Source of the DNA: Atriophallophorus winterbourni
Taxonomy: Eukaryota; Platyhelminthes; Trematoda; Plagiorchiida; Microphallidae
DNA length: 64,000 nucleotides
Direction: 5' to 3'
Assembly (NCBI GenBank): GCA_013407085.1
Contig: JACCGJ010003207.1
Span: 1-64,000 of the forward strand
The notes under the pieces are model-generated. The model had not been told where the DNA came from, did no database searches, and saw only the letters and a list, made by a program, of their open reading frames with translations. Every line of letters starts with the position of its first letter. Position 1 is the first letter of the stretch. The position numbers were made by a program, and so were the translations under genes. This document shows positions 37,001 through 46,665 of the stretch, in pieces.

Positions 37001-37709
37001 TGTATGCTATACGTAGTAAAGTGAAAATTGATTAATAATCTTTATTTCATACACCACTGTGTGCTAGCGGTAAGTAAACTATTAATTGTTTTGCACTTAC
37101 TGCATTAGATAGAAAAAATAGTTGTTTTAGAGAGAATACGATGAAAACCACGTGTTTGAACTCTTCAAGATAGGAAATGAGATATTTTAAGGTCAAAGGG
37201 AAGCTTTCTTTGCGAAAAGTCATTCAAATAGATAATTTCACAGAAAATGTAATACGGTCACCATTAAACGAAAGGTATATAAAACGTCTAGTCGATTCGT
37301 TTGACCAAATTAAGAAATGCGCAAAACAACAGATAGTTTTTGATCATTAATGTCGTTCAATATAATCAAAAATGTATCTACTTAACATATATTTCACACA
37401 AGAGATCTAGTTTGTTGTTCCTTACCTAATGTGTTCAAACAGCACGAGAAATTAGTTTGTTATTCTAACTTACTTCTGATGAATCCATCCACCGCCTCTT
37501 CCAAAAGATCATCATCATATTCCTGAGAATTGATCGACACATAATACTGAAAATTCACTTACCCGCCTTTTCACGAGTTTTCTCTCACGATTTTGCATTT
37601 TTTCCACACTGTCAATACTATTTTCCCTTTCACTGCTTTCGTTTTCAGTATTAGCTGCCTGAAAATTTTCCGATGTATTTTCAATCGCCTTGGAGTCGGT
37701 CACATATAA
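21948..37709 (-). CDS. Upstream exon chain, unrecognised protein or annexin 5' extension
   Basis: Six minus-strand exons (37709-37563, 37522-37474, 36509-36286, 32309-32073, 26614-26438, 22052-21948) have consensus splice sites and mutually compatible phases (0, 1, then 0 throughout), encoding about 313 aa. The product is not a family I recognise. It has an acidic/basic N-terminal part, a polar Thr/Asn/Gln-rich part with aromatic residues (INLWGNVPGLNWDVRTPN), a predicted helical part (ARHMTVAEVREAIQSLQ; LRSQLEHVHNHLLEY), an Arg/Ser-rich basic patch and an acidic end. The last donor (22052-21948 exon) must join something downstream on the same strand. The only in-frame acceptor noticed is inside annexin exon 1, suggesting a long annexin isoform. 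More exons above 37709 are likely, as no start codon is evident. Confidence 0.65.
22590..23130 (+). mobile_element. LINE 3'-region fragment, (CAA)n family
   Basis: Fragments of the post-RT region collinear with 25.6-26.1 kb: IPHILNTSWMDILFNSEVF, then ARYKVGCQREMKSLGINHTS, then KRHLLAREKRVLFV and the 'agatcacgctgtcagcgtg' block. Frames are broken. It lies in the intron between exons F and G. Confidence 0.65.
23430..26285 (+). mobile_element. Degenerate, near full-length LINE, (CAA)n family
   Basis: 5' region 23430-24250 (shared with 10570-10810 and 63690-63990); endonuclease start LGTWNLRSMLPGF (24258) and KRLKVDVAALQQTHLPDTDM (24350-24410). RT: LDALDELNGAIDGLANGKAP, GDDGIPPELIKCC (24775-24870), FLLI*PRHST (25175-25210). 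Post-RT: RRILNISWMDKVTNAEVLSK (25630-25695), then RRSHRRRLSDGN and a Cys finger YRCNRCGRDCSS (26135-26180). Stops are frequent, so it is inactive. The order of blocks is that of RTE/CR1-type fluke LINEs with a C-terminal finger. Confidence 0.75.
25935..26219 (+). pseudogene. LINE ORF2 C-terminal region with Cys finger
   Basis: Best-preserved example of this domain: MRYNDVCNIDMKDLGIEPTS, the Arg-rich ERRSHRRRL, then CNRCGRDCSSLIRLI...CGA. The C-x2-C-x3-C spacing resembles a nucleic-acid-binding finger; a normal His is replaced by Asn (ISNSKSC). Copies of the same segment occur at 1.1, 23.0, 33.0, 39.7 and 63.4 kb. Confidence 0.7.
26438..26614 (-). CDS. Exon with basic Arg/Ser patch (upstream chain, exon G)
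   Basis: Acceptor TTTGAAG|GTC (weak tract), donor GAAGAG|GTTAGG, 59 codons, phase 0 at both ends. Contains AVDFEENDDAFLLTVQL, then RPRSRRRSIAGKPK, then TVITPPHTPEEE. RRRSI resembles a basophilic kinase site; this is speculation. Confidence 0.75.
26640..31220. other. Intron G-H, mostly unrecognised
   Basis: AT-rich intronic DNA. A family A repeat fragment is at 27299-27375. An open frame at 29569-29886, followed by AATAAACCTTCAATCTTGAA, could be the 3' end of a LINE but has no motif I can name. Nothing else recognised. Confidence 0.45.
27299..27375 (-). repeat. HHR repeat family A fragment, no core
   Basis: Contains 'aatgccactgtt', an imperfect hairpin GGTTCGT-ACA-TCAAACC and 'gtgttcaaata', matching the middle of the family A unit. 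The ribozyme part is missing. Confidence 0.65.
31459..31505 (-). ncRNA. Decayed hammerhead motif, family B
   Basis: Keeps stem II end CAGCACGAAACC and a GTA cleavage site, but the CTGATGA box reads CTAAACA. Predicted inactive. Confidence 0.6.
31652..31700 (-). ncRNA. Hammerhead motif, family B, weak
   Basis: The core box reads CTGATGT (A9 changed), stem II is GTGC/GTAC-like with mismatches, GAAA is intact, ACAGGT follows, then GTC cleavage site and GTGGGG. One invariant base is lost, so activity is doubtful. Confidence 0.6.
32073..32309 (-). CDS. Exon with predicted helices (upstream chain, exon H)
   Basis: Acceptor TTTTTCTCAG|TAC, donor GGAAAA|GTAGGT, 79 codons, phase 0 at both ends. Helix-favouring stretches are YIDQARHMTVAEVREAIQSL and GDLRSQLEHVHNHLLEYTRL, ending ELSEDISKARMGK. 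No domain recognised. Confidence 0.8.
32310..33000. other. Intronic DNA, nothing recognised
   Basis: No coding or repeat features seen apart from AT-rich runs. Confidence 0.45.
33000..33445 (+). mobile_element. LINE 3'-end fragment, (CAA)n family
   Basis: 5'-truncated copy reading PHLRHKDVYKRDMNALGIDP, RRLQAGEEQIQLLAAERRSR and YRCKGCGRDCSSRTA, then the 3' untranslated block 'gtacatccatggtcgacatc' and a tail 'aacagcagcaacag'. It is the least diverged copy of this 3' end in the window. Confidence 0.75.
33850..34400 (-). mobile_element. LINE RT C-terminal fragment
   Basis: A minus-strand frame (33859-34131) reads LSLHDFTQRRIRSDLLLAFT, ILHTENHPLKHLL and SRLDIRRNLF. This matches the post-RT region of the 9.6-10.0 kb LINE (RRIRRDIILTYRS; GHPLKHLLDLCDG). 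Frames break upstream of 34131. Confidence 0.7.
34400..36285. other. Intronic DNA, nothing recognised
   Basis: AT-rich sequence with no family motifs. Confidence 0.45.
36286..36509 (-). CDS. Exon with polar Asn/Thr/Gln-rich segment (upstream chain, exon I)
   Basis: Acceptor CGATTCAG|GG, donor ACGCAG|GTGAAC, 224 nt, entry phase 1, exit phase 0. Encodes TADQGFSATNQSGTQINLWG and TPATPTFIQTPQLAATGV, a probably disordered segment. The polypyrimidine tract and long open frame support the exon call. Confidence 0.8.
36680..36721. repeat. (TGAA)n microsatellite
   Basis: Imperfect run of TGAA/TGAT units in the intron between exons I and K. Confidence 0.8.
37474..37522 (-). CDS. 49-nt exon after a 40-nt intron (upstream chain, exon K)
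   Basis: Acceptor ATTCTCAG|GAA, donor AGA A|GTAAGT. Encodes EYDDDLLEEAVDGFIR plus one base. It is separated from the preceding exon by a 40-nt GT-AG intron (37523-37562). Such small exons and introns are common near the 5' ends of schistosome genes. Confidence 0.75.
37563..37709 (-). CDS. Exon with charged segment (upstream chain, exon J)
   Basis: Encodes LYVTDSKAIENTSENFQ, ENESSERENSIDSVEK and QNRERKLVKRR, donor CGG|GTAAGT (phase 0). Two acceptors are possible: CCGCCAG at 37710 or TTTTCAG at 37659, both in frame, giving 49 or 32 codons. Mixed acidic then basic composition, possibly helical. Confidence 0.65.
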
Positions 37710-37719
37710 CTGGCGGGTC

Positions 37720-39655
37720 ACAACGTGACTTTCTACTCGGGTTGTGCTATCAGCGATTTATTGAATTTGAAATAAATTACGAAATACCTGTTGACAGCTA
37801 CAGTTTTGATCACACGTTTTCCCGGGTGCAAGGCGAACGGTGCTTTATAGATAAAGGTTTGTCCAGATCCTGTGGCATTCGGTTTCTTCCAAGGATCCGG
37901 TTTCGAGCCGTCGGTTGTGAAGTAAATACGAGCGTTCGGTGTCTCTGTTACAAGTTGATGCAGAAGAGTTAGTTAGTGACGCAGTGGCGTTATTTGCATA
38001 CATATTATTTTGCATTACTACTTAGGTTTAGTTAGTAGTTTTAAATATTTCAGTACAAGGGAAGAGAAAATCTGGTATGCCGTACTTCATACCCAATGTA
38101 TTCTATTTTCGATGTAATGGCAATTGTGTGTGAACGATAAGAAGATGTGTCTGTTTCTGATTCAAGTAAGACTACTAAACATGTATTTGTTATTACCACG
38201 TTCCGATTAAATAAACTAGTCTAAACATCTTTTTCAAAACATTTTCCACCACAAACAAATTGGAGATATTTCTCTATTAACAAACGTTTTCTATTCAAAT
38301 TAACATCGACGACGTTAGAATGGGTAGAAATCTATCTGTGTAGCTATGGTAACGTTCAAGCAAGGGAATGATTTGCTGCATTTGCCAAGTAACTGAACGA
38401 AAACCGGGTGAAATTTCAAACGATCGCCTTCAATCAATTGGGATAATAGTATTGGAACGGTTGCTAAGCAACAGTTTATGATAAATTGGGATTTCATTCT
38501 CCTTTGGAACATATGAATATCGAAGCACTCAACATTTATCTTTTGAGTCAAAATGCGCTGATCTGATTTAGACCTAGAGTTTCCGTTGAAGCACATTTCA
38601 ATATCGACTACACTAACATGATATATGGATCAATATTTCGCTAAAATTTTAGGTTTCTGGAAAATTCTTAATGTCGTTAATTGTTTAAGGCCCCAAAAAA
38701 GAGTTGTACAGTCCTCGTTTTGCTTTATCGCACGCAAGTTATGATACGAATGAGTTACAGTTGAAATATGTTTTCGTTGTGAAATTGTACAGTCTTGTAC
38801 CGAGTTATTATCAATGCACCATCTTGAGAACTCTCCGGGCTTACACAACAAGTTCAGTTGAATTTGTGTCGCAACTCATTGGATTTTAACATTAGCTGGG
38901 TCCCCGAGTCTTCTTTGAAACAACAGCAAATGGACATCAGTTAATTCTGGTTACTGGGCACCTTATTAGACAATATGTCAGCCTGCTATAGCTAATGTAT
39001 ACCCTCTGTTAAGATCTAGGAAATCAATTTTGCGCACGGTTGAGGTCAAGTTCAAATTCACTCTTTGGAAGAGGCGTGCATTGCTGATATTCAACCGCTT
39101 CAACACCATCATTAAAATAAATCTACCCAATTGCTTACTTCAGGCACAGACCAAAGCAGATATACGTAATTTTAAAATTTACAGCATTGAGCAAAATTTT
39201 CGTTGATTTTCTATGCGAAGTGTCAAAACCACTTTTTCTCTGCCATTGGTTGCTAGAGAGTTCAGCAAAAAACTGGATCAATAATAAGCGGATACGGATA
39301 AATGTTGTGAGGTAGTTTTCCGTAATTGCACTCAATCGAAAACCTACGATATCAATAATATTCTATCATAATTTCCCTCCGAAATTAATGAGTTCTCATG
39401 AAAATGTGAAAGCACAAAGAATTTAAGGACATCGTTTGTTGTAATGACTTAACGATTTTCATTTTTAATTTATGAAACATATTCAACAAAATAACCATTA
39501 CTTTACATGGCCTTCAGGCATATAGTTTTCTTAGAAGCTTAATGCAGATAAACGGAACTATGTTCCTATCATGCCCTATATGGTGCATGTCAACTTTACT
39601 AAGGCTGTACTGCTATGCTGGCTGGGTCCAAAATGAAAAATGATCGTATTTAAAA
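37720..39655. other. No gene seen
   Basis: Upstream of the last recognised minus-strand exon. Further 5' exons may be hidden here but none could be supported. Confidence 0.4.
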
Positions 39656-39659
39656 AGAT

Positions 39660-40035
39660 CTATTTGCGGGTTATTTGAAATCAAGAAATCAATGGCAGTA
39701 AAATGACGTTGCTCTTGGCATTGATCCTACAAGGTTGGAGGCATTTGCTGTTGATTTCTCACTTTAAAGACATTGTGAAAGGCGTCATGGCCAAGCTCTG
39801 GAGAACCATATATTGCTCTCGGCTCCTGATCGTAAACCACGTTGTCAGCATGAAACTGATATCGATTAACTGAATATTGCCTATTGCTCTGATCGATGTG
39901 TGAATAGATTGTTTCTCCTAAATGGGACTGTTTAATAATTCGAAAAGCTGTGGTGCATGAACGCTTCATGCGTTTTTGATGTACATCCATGGTCAACATC
40001 GACTCAAAAAGACAAACAACAACAACAACAACATT
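39660..40035 (+). mobile_element. LINE 3'-end fragment, (CAA)n family
   Basis: Diverged copy of the 33.0-kb fragment ('gcattgatcct', 'tcgaaaagctgtggtgcatg', 'gtacatccatggtcaac'), ending with (CAA)n at about 40013-40031. This tail shows how the family terminates. Confidence 0.7.
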
Positions 40036-42030
40036 TGGTGCAATTTCTTTGTCTCAACTTTGTTTTTAGTGGCTTGGAATTGTAGGATGATTCAAGTTTT
40101 TTTCAGTTTGGGGAATACAAAGAAGAATATAATAATTTTTGTATAGTGGAATGCATTTATTGGAAAATTTTATTAACGTATATTTTGCTATAGTCACGCT
40201 AATTTTTTAAGATATTGTTTTTTTATGAAAAATGCATTCATTGTAATTTTTATCTGCTTATTTTTCTATGAAAGACGCGCATTCCATAATGAGTTTATAC
40301 GGGAAAATACTGTACCGCTCAAATTTCTCTAAATTCAGTTATATAAATATCAGAATTTGAAATGATCACGCGAGCGCTGTTTTTGAACACAATTTGCTAA
40401 CCAATTGTCAAGCTATTGCGATGTTGCTAATATCCTTCTAACACGAAAAGCAAAGCCATTATAAATTCCCTCCAGGTGAATGAAATTAAAAGATTCATCG
40501 CCGAAAATGATAATCACTTGCAAAAATTGCTTAGTAATAAGGAAATGAATAATCGATTCGTTTCTCAATATCTGTGATATTCACAAAGTATTATGAGCAA
40601 AATATACTCAAACACTCGCACTCAACCGTGTGTATATTGCCCAACAAAACACATTCCAGGAAACACAGGCTAGTAAACGCAACCGATTCTATCAGCTTCA
40701 TTCAAAGTCGCCCGATTAAAATTTGACCGTAGTCAGCGTAACGTTCTCATCCAACTTTAACGAAAACTATCCCTTTGATTATTTTTACATCTCTTCAACG
40801 CGAGTCAGCTACGAATGTTTAAAACGAAGATCTCGTCACTTTTCTAGGTTTATGTAGCAGATTTCTATATATCTACACAAAGGTTTTGTTAATGATTCAA
40901 AATTAGGGATAGATTGATTACTTCATTATTTCTAACTGTATAACCCCACAGCCACTACTTGTGGAATGAGACTACTGCACTGTTAACATTTGGTAATTTA
41001 CTGTCTGTCAGTTTGATTGATATTCAACCCGACATCACTAAACATTAGTTTGCGAGGCTCCTTGGATCCTATTTTGATTTCATCATGACTGAAACCATTA
41101 CTGAAACCATCAAACACAGTGTTGCCTAAAACATTGTCCTGAATGGTACACTTGCAAATTTTGTCCTAGACTTCTCATTCGCATTCTCTAGCTCTAGGTT
41201 TACACAAACAACATCATTTGAAAAGTTACAAATACCGTCATAGACAGGCACACATGTGGCGTCACCATGCTCGACAAGTTTTCTATCACACATCTGCATG
41301 ATTTTGCCTTACATTTACACTGCAAATCAATTTAAAACAACCTGAATTTCTTTATGCTTTTATTCATATCCGTGTTATGAAAGGAGACATTTCACAGACT
41401 GTTATTATCGCACAAATTGTTTGGATGCCGATGATTTTTGAAAAAATGTCTCTCGTGGGTTTCAAACTTTCATGGGCAAATCCTGTATCTAATTGCTTGA
41501 ATCCTCGCTCATATCATTGATACTTTAATTGTCAGTTGTGTAGAAAATGAGCACACACAAAACCTACAGAAATTGATATAGCGTATCCGGTGGTAGTGAA
41601 TGGTAATCAACTTAGGCAAATAAAACTTTCGCATCCTGACTTCATAAATATTAAGCCACGCAACAAACCATTGAGAAATTCTTAATGTGTCTCAGACGAT
41701 AGCTAATTTATCCACATTGATTCTTCGTTTTCTTTTATCTGAATAAAGTTCGAAATTCTCTCAAATCACCATACAATGTTCTTCATCAATGCCAGCGACA
41801 CACAAGACGTTTCTCTATCAGCAGTGATAGGATCTCTGATATCATGATCATCGCAATTTTTTATTTACAGTTGGTCAGACTAAAAATGGCAACCATTAAG
41901 TTAGAGTTACACGGATACTAATTTTATTACTATTTTTCTAAAAAAATATTTGGTAGGAAAAATAAAAAATCAGAACCAAACAATATTAAGCATTTATCAC
42001 ATTCAATTAAAAACTTCAGGACAATTTACA
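40036..42030. other. No gene seen, AT-rich
   Basis: No coding motifs or shared repeats recognised. Confidence 0.45.
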
Positions 42031-42034
42031 AACA

Positions 42035-43066
42035 AAGCGGTCACTGGATGAACAGGATCTTCTTGAGTATATAGAAAAGGCCATCAAGTGGTCTGCTACA
42101 TGGGATCTACCAGTTAACTTCACTTAAAGCTATCTATTATTTAAAGTCATTAAGAAGCTAGAGGTTGCTGGTCCAGATGTTATACTTGATATAAATGGGG
42201 TGCCGAAAGTTCGTGACTTAGGTATAGAAGTTTCAGGGGACTTTAAATGGGCTGATCAATGCGCAGCTGCTGCACAACGCGCTAGGAGAGAGCTTGTTCG
42301 CCCTCGATCAGTTTCGTCCAGCAGGTCCCCAGAGGTTTTCATACCATTATACAAAGCGGTCGTCAGACCACACCTCGAGTATTGCGTTCACGTATGGTCA
42401 CCTTATTTGGAAAAAGATATTGCCAAGCTGGAAGGTGTTCAATGTTCAGCTACCGGTCTGATTTTAGGGCAATCGGGTAGGACGTATGAGGAACGATTGC
42501 TGAGTCTAGAGCTCTTCTCTCTAAAAAGGAGGAGGCTACGTGGGGACCTGATTGAAACCTTCAAAATCATGTCAGGTTTCAGTACTATTCATCCCAGTGA
42601 ATTGTACGCTCTGGCGTCAAGTGTCGGTACTCGAGGCCACCCATTAAAACTGGCCAAGCGACATGTCACGTATAATGTTCGTAAGTCCTTCTTTAGTGAA
42701 AGTGTAGGAAATTACTGAAATCGACTTCCTGAAGAAGTTGTTTATTCTACTTCGGTAGGGGGTTTAAAGAATGGACTTGACTCGGTGTGCTCTTTATTAT
42801 TTCCTGATTTTTATCCCTAAGGGAATAGTTGGTATGATCATCATGTTGTCTTTGAACGCACCAATGTTTCTCTTCACCTATTGGTGAGTGGAGTTTTTCT
42901 GTTGCACTACAGATTACTCTCATACCAGAAGATATTTGTGAAGATATTGTTCGAGGTGGTGGACGCTCTTCTGTGGCATACCACCGAAAGAAATCTGGAC
43001 GCTCGATTTACTCGTTAGCCACTTACAGTCCTATGCAAACTGAACTTAACTGAACTTAACTGAAAG
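42035..43066 (+). mobile_element. 5'-truncated LINE, (AACTG)n family
   Basis: Only the end of ORF2 (42200-42718) and the 3' UTR remain: VRDLGIEVSGDFKWADQCAA, FIPLYKAVVRPHLEYCVHVW and LFSLKRRRLRGDLIETFKIM. These closely match the 59.6-60.0 kb element. It ends in 'ctgaacttaactgaac' repeats at about 43040-43064, preceded by 'ctcgttagccac'. Confidence 0.85.
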
Positions 43067-43870
43067 AGTGGGGAAATATATTAGAAAAACAAAGTTCTAT
43101 CTATAAAATATTAGGCATGCAAGTCAAACATCAGCATATTACCTAAACTGCTTCACCATTTAAAATCGAAGGACTAGATATAGCGATCAAATTTTGAAAT
43201 CAAAGGTTAATATTCTTTATATCGTGTTCAGGAAATTTATTTTCTGTTTTGAACGGGCCTGCAATTATTGAATTCATAATGTTCGATTATCGTCATATAA
43301 AATGGAAGAATTGATAACCTAATTTCAGCAGTCTGTTAAAAAATATGCTTTACTGGATTTTTAGATATCAAAAACAGACCCGATGTTAGTTTTATATAAG
43401 TGTCACTGGTAATTGTTCCTGAGGAACCGTCGTCCGTGGAATCGATTATCGGTGTGATTGTTGGTGCGATGATCCCTCCAGTAATTGGCATTAACTAATG
43501 AAATTCGGTTTTGAATTGGCGGGGAGTAAGTGTGTGATAACCTTGACGTTGCTGTGTATTTTAGTGCTTCAAAACACTTAAGTTTAGTTATATTTGCACG
43601 TTACTGTGAATTGCTGACAAGTCGATCGAGCATTCAGATTTATTTCACTGAATAGTTGCGGATGATCACAAACTGCTGCTAAAACTTTTCACTCATTTTG
43701 TCCGTTTTAAATCTTCTACGATCGCAAAGCCAAGAATTTATCCTGACTGCTCTCAGGGAGCACATCCGTTAATGTTATATGAAGTTATAGAAATATGAAA
43801 AAGAAAATCAAATTTGATTTTTCCGTTATACAGTAATTTATTTTAAATCAAAATTTCTCCTTTAAATATT
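43067..43870. other. No gene seen
   Basis: AT-rich interval between a LINE tail and the LTR element. Confidence 0.45.
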
Positions 43871-43878
43871 AAGAATGT

Positions 43879-44066
43879 TGTTATATCTGTAATGTGCACT
43901 ATTGGCCCAGCCGTGGGTTCGTCAGAACACAACCGTAACTGATTTCGTGTATTAACCGAATAAATGAATATAACAATGTTTGTACACTCAACGATAATCA
44001 CAATATGCACCTACAATCGATCGTGATTGATGATTGAACGATAGTTCGTTCGCCGTCTATACAACA
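43879..44066 (-). repeat. 3' LTR
   Basis: 188 bp, directly abutting the polypurine tract (GGGGGG|TGTTGT on the minus strand). Shares 'cgtgggttcgtcagaacaca' with the partner LTR. Confidence 0.8.
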
Positions 44067-44079
44067 CCCCCCATTATTG

Positions 44080-44469
44080 AAAAAAATGAACACATTGGAC
44101 GATTGCTAAGCTGGTGATCTTTGGCCAGATTCTGGTTTTATAAACTGAAGGCTTTAGGTAACGCGTTGCTGGGTGGTTGATAAGGCCTTTGGGTAGAATT
44201 TCTGATTTAATGGGGATTTCTCGTGGAAATATGTTTGGTGGTCGTTTTGTGTACTTAGAATTTCTATATCGTTGACTGAGATGTACTTTGTATATGCCAT
44301 TTTCCATCTTCTCAAACATTCCTTTTGACATCCAGAACTTCCGATGGTGACGAATGTTCTCTACATAAACTTGATCCTCACTGGAAATTATTTGCAGTCT
44401 TGCACCACGGTGTTTTTTCAACTGAGGTTCGATTCTGTAATTATATTTGTGCTGTCGAGCAGTTAACAA
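44080..44469 (-). pseudogene. LTR-element pol C-terminal tail
   Basis: 131-codon open frame (MLTARQHKYNYRIEPQLKKH...) with the composition of the region after gypsy-type integrase: GARLQIISSEDQVYV, MENGIYKVHLSQRYRNSKYT and Pro-rich PPNIFPREIPIK. It is near the 3' LTR as expected. The integrase catalytic core is not present. Confidence 0.6.
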
Positions 44470-45005
44470 TTTTATGAATCGCCGGTATGCGTACCTTCAA
44501 ACAACGGTTTCCACACGATTGATTACATGTTTCTGGTTGAACTGTTCAACATCCCGTTTCTGCCGAAATTCAGACATGACATCGCGGTGTCTGTTTCGTC
44601 GTATTCTGTTGCCAGTTAATTCTCTATTGATTCTCCTGCTGTATTAAACTGCATCTGCCGCTGAGTTTGAAGGCAGTGCATGTTGTGCTCTCATTTATGA
44701 TTCAGATTTATGCATCACCTTACTCTGACATTTTTTACTGACATTTTGTAACTTTCTGTTGGGGTCGGACTGCAGCTCTGATTCAAATGCAGTTTGTAAC
44801 TCATAATTTCCGACGGACTGGAACTCGACTTCAACAGTAGCATTTACTGTGTGCCTTTCAATTTCAACGAATCGTGTTCAACTTCATTTTCTGGATACGA
44901 CTGAATTTCTTCGAAGTTTCTCGCTGAATTTTCGACTGTTTCTCCTAAACTTGAACTGTTTATTTGATGAACTGCAACCTTCTCTATGAACTTCAGCTGA
45001 ATGTT

Positions 45006-45179
45006 TTATAATTCTTGTAGGGGATTCAGCGGTACTGACATTCTTTGCAGTAGACTTACACTTGATTTTCCCGAACTTGGACTGTTGATTGTCTGGAATG
45101 TTATTCGTTGTATTAACTCTTCAAACATCTGCTCCTGTTGATTAAGCAATTCTTTTACGAATTCCATTGGCACTGACAT
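45006..45179 (-). pseudogene. LTR-element gag start
   Basis: Opens MSVPMEFVKELLNQQEQMFE about 40 bp inside the 5' LTR and stops after 57 codons. A helical Gln/Glu-rich start is usual for gag of gypsy-like elements. Further gag-like pieces follow in other frames. Confidence 0.55.
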
Positions 45180-45221
45180 CCTTTGCTAAGTGAAAAAATT
45201 GTCCTACGCCCTGTCGCTAAT

Positions 45222-45399
45222 TGTTATATCTGTGATATGCACTGTTGGCCCTCCGTGGGTTCGTCAGAACACAACCGTAACTGAACTCGTGTATTGACCG
45301 AATGAATGAATATCACAATGTTTGTACACTGAAGATAATCACAATATGCACTTACGATCGATCGTTGTTGATGTTTGATCGATAGTTCGCTAGCTGACA
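45222..45399 (-). repeat. 5' LTR
   Basis: 178 bp. It differs from the partner by substitutions and a short deletion next to its outer end (TGTCAGCTAGCGAAC against TGTTGTATAG...CGAAC). The divergence points to an old insertion. Confidence 0.75.
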
Positions 45400-45650
45400 A
45401 ATGAACGTGCTCGTGGAAAGAAAACTTTTCTTTTTCCACCAGCATCGGCAATAAAGATTTGTACATCATTAAGAGAGACCGGATAAATTCTTCGTCGCAA
45501 TCGTTGAAGGTTTCAAACGGACGAAACGAACAACTTTTTATTGGTTAATGCTTCTCTGCTGCATTTTACCGCAAGAAATTCTATATTCTCGATTTGATCA
45601 TTAGCCCAATACAGACACGTGAAATCTGAACTGAAGTGAAACTGACTGAG
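45400..45650 (+). mobile_element. LINE 3'-UTR fragment, (AACTG)n family
   Basis: Contains the 'cgtgctcgtgg...cttttctttttccaccagcat' block, 'ggataaattcttcgtcgca', 'agaaattctatattctcgat' and a decayed 'ctgaactgaag' tail, matching 56290-56550. It abuts the outer end of the 5' LTR. Confidence 0.65.
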
Positions 45651-45859
45651 GGGCAACCCTCTGTCGTATATAAGGAAGAAAAATTCGAGCTTCAACCGGT
45701 ATATGCGATAGAGGGCTTGGTTTAGATACACAGCCTTCCATATTTATAGAAATTGCTATGAGGCTTCTGAAAACAGTGTATCAAAACTACAACATATGCT
45801 TGAACGAACTTGAAATACTTACCTGGAAATTTCTGTTAAGATTATCCTAATTGAGTAAT

Positions 45860-46665
45860 TTAGCCATCTTCAGTCAAAAGGTACGACAAGGGAACACAAG
45901 GATCTCTAGTATTGGACAGCGCGAAAAAGCTTGTTGTGACACAGACATTGCAGCAGTCCTGCTGAATTACTTTAAAAATGTTCATATAAGGGATAGGATA
46001 TCACGAATCCCTTAACCAAACCTCGTAGTGCTGCGATGAATGTCTGGCATGAAAATCAACAAGATTTTAGCATCGAGGATGTCTTTCATGTTTTGCGAAA
46101 TTTTGATGAAAATGCATCCGCTAGATTTGGTGGCTTTCACACGAAATGATGTGTGAAATTTCTATGGTACAAGCAGAGCCTCTTTGTAGGTTATACAGCC
46201 AAACCGCTTTCCTAAAGGATTTTCCAGATAATTAGTAGAAAATTAATATAGGGTCCCTCAAAACTAAATTGAAAATCACAGACAGGTTTTGCAGGCATCT
46301 AGTGCAGAATTCATTAATAAACCTGGTTAAAAATAAATTTCTCGAATGAGGTCTTGTCTCTCAAATCTTACGTGCTTTTGAGATAAAGACGAATGCGTTC
46401 GAGTAGATGCGTTCTAATTTGACTTCAGTAAGGCTTTCGATAGAATCAGTCACATATTTCTTGGGTTGAAGCACTTGTCGAATGGAGTATCTGAAAAAAA
46501 CGTTTTCTTCGTTATAGATCCATTTAGGTCCGTGTATGGAATGTTAACTTCGAAGTCGCAAAAGCAAATAAGGGCCCCGACAGTACTCAGTAGTATTTAT
46601 ATTCAGTTCAGTTCATTTCAGTGTTGTTGGCGAAGGACTTTAAATGGCTGATAAGGCAATCAAGT
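45860..46665 (+). mobile_element. Degenerate LINE RT fragment
   Basis: Broken frames give SIGQREKACCDTDIAAVLLN YFK-type text and, around 46420-46480, a remnant of FSKAFDRISH followed by LKHLSNGVSEKN. This is the RT active-site helix region of a LINE. The rest is unreadable. Confidence 0.5.

Larger units (their letters stand above)
43879..45399 (-). mobile_element. Internally deleted LTR retrotransposon (gypsy-like)
   Basis: Two direct repeats, 43879-44066 and 45222-45399, share most of their sequence, start TGTTATATC on the plus strand and end ...ACA, giving TG...CA ends. On the minus strand the order is 5' LTR, a gag start (ATG at 45179), a pol C-terminal tail (44469-44080), a polypurine tract AATGGGGGG (44074-44067 side) and the 3' LTR. 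Nearly all of gag-pol is missing, so it is non-autonomous or a deletion remnant. Flanks show a possible AATG target duplication (43874 side and 45400 side), tentative. Confidence 0.8.
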
